IMG/VR virus record: IMGVR_UViG_3300043399_000218 | Span: 1 to 32,865 of that record | Strand: one strand, 5' to 3' | Source: a virus | DNA: 32,865 bases | Shown here: positions 4,576-9,370 of the stretch, one piece after another | Layout of the letters: each line of letters opens with the position of its first letter | Position numbering within the stretch: position 1 is the first letter of the stretch | Position numbers and translations under genes: made by a program | Notes under the pieces: generated by a model | Told to the model about the DNA's origin: nothing | Seen by the model: the letters and a program-made list of their open reading frames with translations, nothing else | The model's database searches: none

Positions 4576-5175
4576 ATGTTGAAATTGCTTGTTACATTAC
4601 CCAAACAACTAACTGTTGCGTTTAGCGGCGGTGTCGATAGTGTTGCAGTTGTAGATTTCCTTAGCCGCAAACATGATGTTAGCTGTGCATTTTTCCATCA
4701 CGGGACTGCAAACAGCGAACAGGCATTTCACTTTGTAACTGAATTTTGTCGTCAACGTGATATTGCACTGTTTATGGGTATAATGACACGAGAAAAAGAT
4801 AAAAAGACAAGTCTAGAAGAGCATTGGCGTAATGAACGCTATCGGTTTTTAGAAAGCCTCGATACACCAGTAATTACTGCACACAATTTAGATGACTGTG
4901 TGGAGACCTATGTATACAGTGCGTTACACGGTCAACCGAAAGTTATACCTGTAACGAGAAACAACATTATTCGACCCTTTCTCACCACTCCTAAACGTGA
5001 ATTTGTTAGCTGGTGTCAGCAACGAAGTATCGCATGGTGTGAAGATATAAGTAATCAAGATACAAAGTACATGCGTAACTATATTAGGCATGAGATTGTC
5101 CCTCGTGCGTTACATGTTAATCCAGGACTGCATAAAGTAGTTCGAAAAATTATTGAAAATAAGCTGCCTCTATAA
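4576..5175 (+). CDS. tilS: tRNA(Ile)-lysidine synthetase, short form
   Basis: 199 residues. TilS ligates lysine to C34 of tRNA-Ile2 (CAU), so that it reads AUA and is charged with Ile. The ATP-pyrophosphatase P-loop SGGVDS is at residues 17-22; an NLDDCVET stretch and the late RNYIRHEIVP motif, typical of TilS, follow. E. coli TilS is about 430 residues; this is only the catalytic N-terminal domain. The ATG at 4576 has no Shine-Dalgarno site and coincides with the predicted transcription start. The 3' end overlaps the CAT tRNA by 10 bases, so enzyme and likely substrate are encoded together. Confidence 0.9.
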   Translation: MLKLLVTLPKQLTVAFSGGVDSVAVVDFLSRKHDVSCAFFHHGTANSEQAFHFVTEFCRQRDIALFMGIMTREKDKKTSLEEHWRNERYRFLESLDTPVITAHNLDDCVETYVYSALHGQPKVIPVTRNNIIRPFLTTPKREFVSWCQQRSIAWCEDISNQDTKYMRNYIRHEIVPRALHVNPGLHKVVRKIIENKLPL

Positions 5176-5242
5176 CTCAATTGGTCAGAGTGGCGGCCTC
5201 ATAAGCCGTAAGTTCCTGGTTCGAGTCCAGGTGGAGGCACCA
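5166..5242 (+). tRNA. tRNA with CAT anticodon (probable Ile2 or Met)
   Basis: Acceptor GCCTCTA/TGGAGGC, D-arm ACTC/GAGT, anticodon stem GCGGC/GCCGT around CTCATAA, T-arm CCTGG/CCAGG, ACCA encoded. The first 10 bases are also the end of tilS. This placement makes it the best candidate for the lysidine-modified tRNA-Ile2, but identity elements were not proven. Confidence 0.92.
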
Positions 5243-5251
5243 AATAAATAA

Positions 5252-5336
5252 GCGGGTGTGGCGAAATTGGTAGACGCAGCAGGTTTAGGTCCTGCCGCCG
5301 CAAGGCGTGGGGGTTCGAGTCCCTTCATCCGCACCA
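5252..5336 (+). tRNA. tRNA-Leu (TAG)
   Basis: Class II. Acceptor GCGGGTG/CATCCGC, anticodon stem GCAGG/CCTGC around TTTAGGT, variable arm GCCGCAAGGC, ACCA encoded. Confidence 0.92.
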
Positions 5337-5344
5337 AAGATGTA

Positions 5345-5419
5345 GTCCTTGTAGTTCAACGGATAGAACAAGTTCCTCCTAAGAATTAGATATCAGTTCG
5401 ATTCTGGTCAAGGACACCA
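5345..5419 (+). tRNA. tRNA-Arg (CCT)
   Basis: Acceptor GTCCTTG/CAAGGAC, D-arm GTTC/GAAC, anticodon stem AGTTC/GAATT around CTCCTAA, T-loop TTCGATT, ACCA encoded. Reads AGG. Confidence 0.9.
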
Positions 5420-5433
5420 AAAAGAAGAATGTT

Positions 5434-5805
5434 ATGACTTTACGAACTTTTACAATAGACGAAGCTTACATTGCAGACGTAACAGTGCGTACAGAGTACG
5501 ATTACGTTAAAGATAGAAATAACCTCACTAACGAAGATCTTATTAAAATCTTAAAAGGATATGATAAAGGTATATGCATATCAAATAAAGATCACGATGA
5601 GTTTACTCGTTTGCGTAATCAGCTAGAAGAGCTAGGCTATATCAAAACTGAACGAGGCTGGTGGAATGGAGATCGTGTATTAAAATCATTTAAGCTAAAT
5701 GAATGGACATTCCGTAAAGGACATCGATTTCCTAGTGCAGGAGCAATGCGAGTAAGTATTACCTGTGCTCGAAAATATGGTTGGAAAACAATTTCAGATT
5801 TATAA
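5434..5805 (+). CDS. Hypothetical protein, 123 residues
   Basis: Not recognised. A charged soluble protein with Asp/Glu/Lys-rich stretches and no membrane segment or clear motif. The C-terminal WTFRKGHRFPSAGAM region is basic and might bind nucleic acid. A weak AAGAAG precedes the ATG. The stop codon is followed immediately, with no gap, by tRNA-Arg (5806), so gene and tRNA are likely cotranscribed. Confidence 0.7.
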   Translation: MTLRTFTIDEAYIADVTVRTEYDYVKDRNNLTNEDLIKILKGYDKGICISNKDHDEFTRLRNQLEELGYIKTERGWWNGDRVLKSFKLNEWTFRKGHRFPSAGAMRVSITCARKYGWKTISDL

Positions 5806-5880
5806 GGGCCTTTGGTGAAATGGATATCATCACTCGCTTCGAACGAGTAGTTAGGAGTTCGATCCTCTTAGGGCCCGCCA
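5806..5880 (+). tRNA. tRNA-Arg (TCG)
   Basis: Acceptor GGGCCTT/AGGGCCC, anticodon stem ACTCG/CGAGT around CTTCGAA, T-loop TTCGATC, GCCA encoded. Starts on the base after a stop codon. Confidence 0.9.
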
Positions 5881-5886
5881 GAACTA

Positions 5887-5914
5887 TTGACATAGTTACA
5901 TAAGAATGTATAAT
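5887..5914 (+). promoter_or_regulatory. Sigma70-type promoter for the tRNA at 5921
   Basis: TTGACA (5887-5892), 16-base spacer, TATAAT (5909-5914). The predicted start falls on or next to base 1 of the tRNA at 5921, so there may be no 5' leader for RNase P to remove. Confidence 0.75.
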
Positions 5915-5920
5915 TACTAT

Positions 5921-6030
5921 GTGACTGTGAGCAAATAGGCAAAGCTCTGCAAACACACTGTAATTAGTGTCAGCAGGATGGGTTCAGTTATTAACTACCT
6001 ATGCAGGTTCAAGTCCTGCCAGTCATACCA
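5921..6030 (+). tRNA. Oversized tRNA-like gene (110 nt), Tyr(GTA)-like
   Basis: Acceptor GTGACTG/CAGTCAT, D-arm GAGC/GCTC, T-arm GCAGG/CCTGC with TTCAAGT and ACCA are intact. The best anticodon loop is CTGTAAT (GTA, Tyr), closed by ACACA and TGTGT-like strands with a bulged A. Five extra bases follow the D-arm and the variable region is over 30 nt. tRNA-Tyr is class II in bacteria, which fits in part. It could be a damaged or intron-bearing tRNA. Confidence 0.6.
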
Positions 6031-6053
6031 AACAACTTAACTAAGTAAAACAT

Positions 6054-6218
6054 ATGAACAAACCGACATCAACTTTTAGGCTTTCTAAACCGACCAAGAC
6101 GCTGCTAGCCCTGGGTAAGTTTAAAACTGCTGACGCACGTAATCATTTCAAGCGTATGATGATTGACGCAGAGCTTGAAGCAAGTAAAAAAGTTAAGTCC
6201 GAAAAAACTAAAGACTAA
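6054..6218 (+). CDS. Small basic hypothetical protein, 54 residues
   Basis: ATG at 6054, stop at 6216. Very Lys/Arg-rich with a predicted helix in the middle (NHFKRMMIDAELEASKKVK). No clear Shine-Dalgarno. It lies between two tRNA genes. Possibly a small nucleic-acid-binding protein; no family recognised. Confidence 0.6.
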   Translation: MNKPTSTFRLSKPTKTLLALGKFKTADARNHFKRMMIDAELEASKKVKSEKTKD

Positions 6219-6230
6219 ATAGAAACATAT

Positions 6231-6306
6231 TCCCCAATAGCTCAGTTGGTAGAGTGCCGGACTGTTAATCCGTTGGTCCCTGGTTCGAGCCCAGGTTGGG
6301 GAGCCA
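6231..6306 (+). tRNA. tRNA-Asn (GTT), second copy
   Basis: Acceptor TCCCCAA/TTGGGGA, D-arm GCTC/GAGT, anticodon stem CCGGA/TCCGT around CTGTTAA, T-arm CCTGG/CCAGG, GCCA encoded. Better formed than the copy at 300. Confidence 0.94.
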
Positions 6307-6333
6307 ATTAACATTTAACACATAGAGGTAAAA

Positions 6334-6465
6334 ATGGCAAAAGCAAGTTCAGGTTCTAATCATAAAAGCGTAGTTAAAACTACCTGTCAAAACGGCGGCA
6401 AGACTAGTACAATGACTAAGACTGGCAAACGTAGTCACAAAGCATATCGAGGACAAGGGCGTTAA
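6334..6465 (+). CDS. Small basic protein, 43 residues
   Basis: Starts MAKASSGSNHKSVV after AGAGGTAAAA and ends KAYRGQGR. Ser/Thr/Lys/Gly-rich, about a quarter basic, probably disordered. Two bases separate it from the next gene, so the pair is translationally coupled. Function unknown. Confidence 0.65.
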   Translation: MAKASSGSNHKSVVKTTCQNGGKTSTMTKTGKRSHKAYRGQGR

Positions 6466-6467
6466 AA

Positions 6468-6764
6468 ATGGCAGGTAAAGGTTCTAAGCCTCGTCCATTT
6501 AGCGTGAGTCAAGCAGAATATGATTCACGATGGGATGCAATTTTTTGTAGAGATCTGAAAGAAGAAACTATGACCCCTAGTGTTGAACAAATGAAAAAAG
6601 GTACTTGCGGCTGCGGTCGCAGTCCAACTGGTGATTGCTGCGGTTGGCATAGTCTAACTGAAGAAGCATTCCAAGAAAAACTTCGAGCTTATGAGCTCGA
6701 ACAGTACAAGAACGAAGCTAAGGCATTATGGAATGATAGTTGCACTTCTGAACGTTCTAAATAA
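6468..6764 (+). CDS. Phage Cys-rich protein, 98 residues
   Basis: Begins MAGKGSKPRPFSVSQAEYDS, a start I associate with many phage hypothetical proteins. Residues about 47-60 hold CGCGRSPTGDCCGW, a cluster of four to five Cys that could bind zinc. The C-terminal half is helical and charged. It follows the 43-residue gene and ends just before a tRNA promoter. Biochemical role unknown. Confidence 0.75.
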   Translation: MAGKGSKPRPFSVSQAEYDSRWDAIFCRDLKEETMTPSVEQMKKGTCGCGRSPTGDCCGWHSLTEEAFQEKLRAYELEQYKNEAKALWNDSCTSERSK

Positions 6765-6782
6765 ATTTAGTCAAGAAAATGC

Positions 6783-6811
6783 TTGACATGTGGTGAAAAG
6801 ATAAATATAAT
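6783..6811 (+). promoter_or_regulatory. Sigma70-type promoter for tRNA-Thr
   Basis: TTGACA (6783-6788), 17-base spacer, TATAAT (6806-6811). Start expected near 6818, 12 bases before tRNA-Thr. It may also serve the RNA elements that follow. Confidence 0.82.
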
Positions 6812-6829
6812 AGTAACAGTTAATAAGAA

Positions 6830-6905
6830 GCCCTTTTAGCTCATTTGGTAGAGCAGCTGACTTGTAATCAGCAGGTGGTCAGTTCGAGTCCGACAAAGGG
6901 CACCA
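6830..6905 (+). tRNA. tRNA-Thr (TGT)
   Basis: Acceptor GCCCTTT/AAAGGGC, D-arm GCTC/GAGC, anticodon stem GCTGA/TCAGC around CTTGTAA, T-loop TTCGAGT, ACCA encoded. Confidence 0.94.
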
Positions 6906-6910
6906 AATTT

Positions 6911-7034
6911 AGGATAGGCGCAGCAAAATTTAATACTATGGATTGCTAATAAATACCTCGAAAGAGATTTTACTAGATAGAGGATTTTCGATATTTGCCT
7001 CGATAAAAACTAAAAGTAGATAACTATCCTGTTA
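6911..7034 (+). ncRNA. Pseudoknot-like RNA motif, copy 4
   Basis: GGATAG (6912-6917) pairs with CTATCC (7024-7029), a covarying version of the GGATGC/GCATCC stem. GCGCAGCAAAA follows the first strand and TGTTA (7030-7034) the second. The insert carries a TCGAAA/TTTCGA helix and CCTC/GAGG. Confidence 0.6.
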
Positions 7035-7234
7035 AAACCCGGTTTACACTTTTGCGTTAACTAAAGTGGGTATTGTAGTAATCCAGAACTACACGGTGCA
7101 TAAGGTCTACCGCAAGGTCCGCTTTACATGGACGACTTGAAAAATTCTTAGGTTGACGAATAGCTGGACCAAACTACAGTAACGTGGACAGAGTAACAGC
7201 TCAGTTTAAGGCTCTTGTGGTGAGAGTAGTTAAA
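7035..7234 (+). ncRNA. Structured RNA or spacer between motif copy 4 and copy H
   Basis: No gene. Several hairpins are visible (GTAGT/ACTAC, GTCC/GGAC). Probably part of the transcript starting at 6818; its role is not clear. Confidence 0.35.
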
Positions 7235-7315
7235 CATTTTAATAAAACACACTGAGTAGCTCAGATTTGAGAGCACTAGCATAGCAAGGGGTCGTAAGTG
7301 TGTTTTATTAAAATG
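7235..7315 (+). ncRNA. Long-helix RNA, copy H, with tRNA-like interior
   Basis: CATTTTAATAAAACACACT (7235-7253) pairs perfectly over 19 bp with 7297-7315. The 43-nt interior looks like a tRNA D-arm (TAGCTCAGATTTGAGAGCA) followed by CTAGCATAGCAAG and GGGTCGTA, as in a tRNA-Ala without T-arm. The inner seven pairs of the helix would be the acceptor stem. Its last base is the first of tRNA-Gly. Confidence 0.6.
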
Positions 7316-7388
7316 CGGGTGTAGTTCAATGGTAGAACTTCTGCCTTCCAAGCAGATAGCGTGGGTTCGATTCCCATCGCCCGCTCCA
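7315..7388 (+). tRNA. tRNA-Gly (TCC), second copy
   Basis: Acceptor GCGGGTG/CGCCCGC, D-arm GTTC/GAAC, anticodon stem TCTGC/GCAGA around CTTCCAA, T-loop TTCGATT, TCCA end. Confidence 0.93.
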
Positions 7389-7394
7389 AACATT

Positions 7395-7470
7395 GCATCC
7401 TTAGCTCAGCGGTAGAAGCGTCGCCCTTACAAGGCGAATGTCGTAGGTTCAATCCCTACAGGATGCACCA
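7395..7470 (+). tRNA. tRNA-Val (TAC), second copy with a D-arm insertion
   Basis: Nearly the same as the gene at 1066: acceptor GCATCCT/AGGATGC, anticodon loop CTTACAA, T-arm GTAGG/CCTAC, ACCA. The D-arm has an extra A (GTAGAAGC instead of GTAGAGC), which weakens the D-stem. It may be a functional variant or be decaying. Confidence 0.82.
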
Positions 7471-7485
7471 ACTTACAAGGTGTTT

Positions 7486-7680
7486 ATGAAAACTTTAATT
7501 AGTGATAATGGTGGCTATAAACTGTATGCAGAGCTTGTTAAGCCAATGCGAGACACAGGTCAAGTACAATTGAAGTTTTCAACACAATGGGAAGGTTCTA
7601 AAAACCCAGAAGAGTTTCAAAGCATGTTCGAAGCAATGCTTACAGCAGAGGAACTCGATAGGCTAAAGAACTTACTGTAA
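7486..7680 (+). CDS. Hypothetical protein, 64 residues
   Basis: ATG at 7486 is preceded by ACAAGG at good spacing; a GTG at 7480 is a weaker option. Sequence MKTLISDNGGYKLYAELVKP, then a helix-rich acidic C-terminus (EEFQSMFEAMLTAEELDRLK). Soluble, no motif recognised. Lies between tRNA-Val and tRNA-Pro. Confidence 0.7.
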   Translation: MKTLISDNGGYKLYAELVKPMRDTGQVQLKFSTQWEGSKNPEEFQSMFEAMLTAEELDRLKNLL

Positions 7681-7691
7681 AAAGAATAAAT

Positions 7692-7766
7692 CTCGGTGAG
7701 GTGTTGACGGCGACACACGTGCTTTGGGAGCATGAATGGCAGATTCGAGCTCTGCCACCGAGACCA
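7692..7766 (+). tRNA. tRNA-Pro (TGG)
   Basis: Acceptor CTCGGTG/CACCGAG, anticodon stem CGTGC/GCATG around TTTGGGA, T-loop TTCGAGC, ACCA encoded. Last tRNA of the array. Confidence 0.92.
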
Positions 7767-7770
7767 TAAC

Positions 7771-7778
7771 TATAAATA
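7771..7778 (+). promoter_or_regulatory. T4-type late promoter box
   Basis: TATAAATA matches the T4 late promoter consensus. The expected start, about six bases downstream, is the ATG at 7784, giving a leaderless late mRNA. Similar boxes lie at 22571 (minus strand) and 25859. Confidence 0.55.
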
Positions 7779-7783
7779 CGTTA

Positions 7784-8074
7784 ATGAAATCATTTAACGA
7801 TTATTTAACTGAAGAGCATAACCGAAAGACTTACTTTCGCGGGACTAACAATCCTAAAGAAGACGATCTGGTAAAACGTAAAGAGCTACGTCCTTCGCTT
7901 AATCATGTTACTAACAAACGAGAAATTGGAATATCAGTAAGCGACGTTCCGGATGTCGAAAAATATTTTGATTACATGTACAAAATAAGTGGCGTAGAAG
8001 TAGGAGAAGGGGCAGACGGAGAACCGTTGCTTGATCCAAAAACAATTAAGTTTGTTAAGTGGGTTAAGCGTTAA
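7784..8074 (+). CDS. Hypothetical protein, 96 residues
   Basis: Starts MKSFNDYLTEEHNRKTYFRG. A longer frame from 7736 would read through tRNA-Pro and is rejected. No Shine-Dalgarno; translation is probably leaderless from the TATAAATA box. The middle (SVSDVPDVEKYFDYMYKISG) is acidic and helical. Family not recognised; the late box suggests a virion or late role. Confidence 0.7.
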   Translation: MKSFNDYLTEEHNRKTYFRGTNNPKEDDLVKRKELRPSLNHVTNKREIGISVSDVPDVEKYFDYMYKISGVEVGEGADGEPLLDPKTIKFVKWVKR

Positions 8075-8105
8075 ATTTTAAACAATATTTTATAAGGAGA
8101 TTATC

Positions 8106-8117
8106 ATGCGATTATGA
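8106..8117 (+). CDS. Possible three-codon minigene (MRL)
   Basis: AAGGAGATTATC precedes ATG-CGA-TTA-TGA. The following real gene has a near-identical TTTTATAAGGAG site, so the site looks duplicated. A translated minigene could modulate initiation at 8136. It may equally be an accidental by-product of the duplication. Confidence 0.3.
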   Translation: MRL

Positions 8118-8135
8118 TTTTATAAGGAGCATGAT

Positions 8136-8480
8136 ATGTCTAGAACATATAAAGACCAGCCGAGTCGAGTTACACATCCAGAAAACGAATGGCGTTTCGG
8201 TGTTGAGCGTGTAGATTACACGTTTAAAGACAGCGAGGGCTACGAAGTTACATGGTTTCGTTATCTTGACTTGCCAGGAGTACATACTAAGAAGAAGCGT
8301 TCTTACCGAGAACGACATTGGATGACTACTCCGATGTGGTGGGTTCGACTGATGATGAATCAACCTCAGCGTGTAGCAACCAAACAATGGGAAAAGAAAG
8401 TAGTAAAAGTTAGAGTCGAAGACATAATCGATCTGGACACCCCTAGCGTAAGCAGGCGTCCTCACTGGTACTATTGGTAA
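8136..8480 (+). CDS. Hypothetical protein, 114 residues
   Basis: ATG after a strong AAGGAG. Rich in Arg, Trp and Tyr (ERHWMTTPMWWVRLMMNQP; RRPHWYYW at the end). No transmembrane segment. The aromatic and basic make-up suggests RNA or protein binding, but no family is recognised. A terminator follows directly. Confidence 0.75.
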   Translation: MSRTYKDQPSRVTHPENEWRFGVERVDYTFKDSEGYEVTWFRYLDLPGVHTKKKRSYRERHWMTTPMWWVRLMMNQPQRVATKQWEKKVVKVRVEDIIDLDTPSVSRRPHWYYW

Positions 8481-8483
8481 TTT

Positions 8484-8508
8484 ATAGGCACTGCAAGGTG
8501 CCTATTTC
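8484..8508 (+). terminator. Rho-independent terminator
   Basis: ATAGGCAC and GTGCCTAT form an 8-bp stem around TGCAAG, followed by a short T run. Ends the transcript of the gene at 8136. Confidence 0.65.
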
Positions 8509-8535
8509 ACTATATGCAACACATTAGACGCTAAC

Positions 8536-8577
8536 GCATAGCCAGTCAACTCTGCCTATTTGGCTGCTGGTCTATGC
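8536..8577 (+). promoter_or_regulatory. Leader hairpin before the 65-residue gene
   Basis: GCATAG-CCAG (8536-8545) pairs with CTGG-T-CTATGC (8567-8577), ten pairs with one bulge. It precedes AAAAGGAGATTGAT and the ATG at 8608. Possibly mRNA-stabilising or a translational operator. Confidence 0.4.
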
Positions 8578-8607
8578 TATATACAGTAGCTATAAAAGGA
8601 GATTGAT

Positions 8608-8805
8608 ATGACTACTTCGTTGAAGAAAAAACCACTTCAGTTGGTCAATAATAGGTCCGGTGAACGCTGGCTATGTGATGATTTTTCCACTGTTCGTAGT
8701 GTGGACGGTGTAGATTTTGTGGAAGTCTATAAAGAGTCCAGTACAAGAAGGTTTTGGATGAATAAATCTGTCTTAGTAAAAGAAAAGAAGTTGACAAGCA
8801 AGTAA
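8608..8805 (+). CDS. Hypothetical protein, 65 residues
   Basis: Good AAGGAG site. Basic at both ends, beta-rich middle (GERWLCDDFSTVRSVDGVDF). No family recognised. The promoter of the RNA cluster lies inside its last codons. Confidence 0.7.
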   Translation: MTTSLKKKPLQLVNNRSGERWLCDDFSTVRSVDGVDFVEVYKESSTRRFWMNKSVLVKEKKLTSK

Positions 8806-8819
8806 ACTTACACTATAAT
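8791..8819 (+). promoter_or_regulatory. Strong promoter of the RNA cluster and DUF2828 gene
   Basis: TTGACA (8791-8796), 17-base spacer, TATAAT (8814-8819): full consensus at both boxes. The start is expected near 8826. Downstream are four structured RNAs and then the Ro60-like gene, with no other terminator or promoter seen before 9371. Confidence 0.85.
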
Positions 8820-8859
8820 AGATACATGTTAAGCAATTAACACTGTTCTTTAAATTTTT

Positions 8860-8976
8860 AGGCTAGGTGCAGCAACTACTACATTAAAGTGGGCCTGGGC
8901 ATATAATCTTAGGATTATCCGGGCGAGGTGAGTTTGTATTCTCACTCGAAACAAAAATGCAAAAACTAGCCTGTTA
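8860..8976 (+). ncRNA. Pseudoknot-like RNA motif, copy 5
   Basis: GGCTAG (8861-8866) pairs with CTAGCC (8966-8971); GTGCAGCAAC follows the first strand and TGTTA (8972-8976) the second. The insert holds two strong hairpins: CCTGG ... ATAATC-TTAG-GATTAT ... CCGGG, and CGAG-GTGAG/CTCAC-TCG. First RNA of the cluster upstream of the Ro60-like gene. Confidence 0.65.
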
Positions 8977-9043
8977 TTTTGCTACTACAACTGACAGAAC
9001 TGCCGAACGGAGTTGAACATCAGAAGAACGTGTAGCATAAAAT
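8976..9043 (+). ncRNA. Compact hairpin RNA
   Basis: ATTTT-GCTAC (8976-8985) pairs with GTAGC-AT-AAAAT (9032-9043). Inside, CAACT (8988-8992) pairs with AGTTG (9011-9015). The long closing stem with a smaller internal hairpin recalls Y RNA shape in general terms only. Confidence 0.5.
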
Positions 9044-9049
9044 GTTTTT

Positions 9050-9281
9050 AGGATGGCTACTGCAAATCAAAAATTAAAGCCGTAAATTAGTAGATAGAGA
9101 CCCTACAGTAAGTTTTTCGAAACTTTCTTTGCCTGCAAAGACTCCTAGGAAACTAATGACATGTTGGAAAGACAGCATATGCGCTAGGGCAGACAAACCT
9201 TAGCTAGGGTCTTGAAACTGAACCAACATACAGGGGATTAAGGAGACCAGAAAATAAATTACTGTTTCGACCATCCTGTTA
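9050..9281 (+). ncRNA. Pseudoknot-like RNA motif, copy 6, with a large nested domain
   Basis: GGATGG (9051-9056) pairs with CCATCC (9271-9276), then TGTTA (9277-9281). GCAAA lies at 9062. The insert of about 200 nt contains nested perfect helices: ATTAGT/ACTAAT, AAGTTT-TTCG-AAACTT, CTTTG/CAAAG, ATGTTGG/CCAACAT enclosing AAGAC/GTCTT. Largest member of the family. Confidence 0.65.
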
Positions 9282-9295
9282 AATTAAATTAAGTT

Positions 9296-9354
9296 GAATG
9301 CTAACAGCAAACTTAAAAAATCTCAAATTGAAACTTTGATCTAAAAACGCATTC
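9296..9354 (+). promoter_or_regulatory. Pseudoknot-like motif, copy 7, in the DUF2828 leader
   Basis: GAATGC (9296-9301) pairs with GCATTC (9349-9354); TAACAGCAAA follows the first strand exactly as in copies 2 and 3. Instead of TGTTA the second strand is followed by AGAAAGGA, the ribosome site of the gene at 9371. Inside is a TCAAA/TTTGA hairpin. The position suggests feedback control by a protein that binds this motif. Confidence 0.55.
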
Positions 9355-9370
9355 AGAAAGGAAAAAACAA

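Noticed and set aside
1-7770. Open frames read across tRNA genes on both strands (for example 208-618 and 2074-2472 minus)
   Set aside because: They run through tRNAs and structured RNAs, lack ribosome sites, and their translations contain repeated tRNA-derived strings such as SNP and GIEP.
9050-9281. Group I intron in the RNA cluster
   Set aside because: It has nested helices but I could not find a convincing P3-P7 core or a plausible exon junction.
1312-9354. The pseudoknot-like motif as an HDV-like (theta), hammerhead, twister or pistol ribozyme
   Set aside because: Theta ribozymes do occur by phage tRNAs, but the HDV fold needs a P4/J4-2 segment between the second P1 strand and the second P2 strand; here TGTTA follows at once. 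Hammerhead CUGAUGA and GAAA cores are absent. I did not recognise the other cores. A covariance search could still overturn this.
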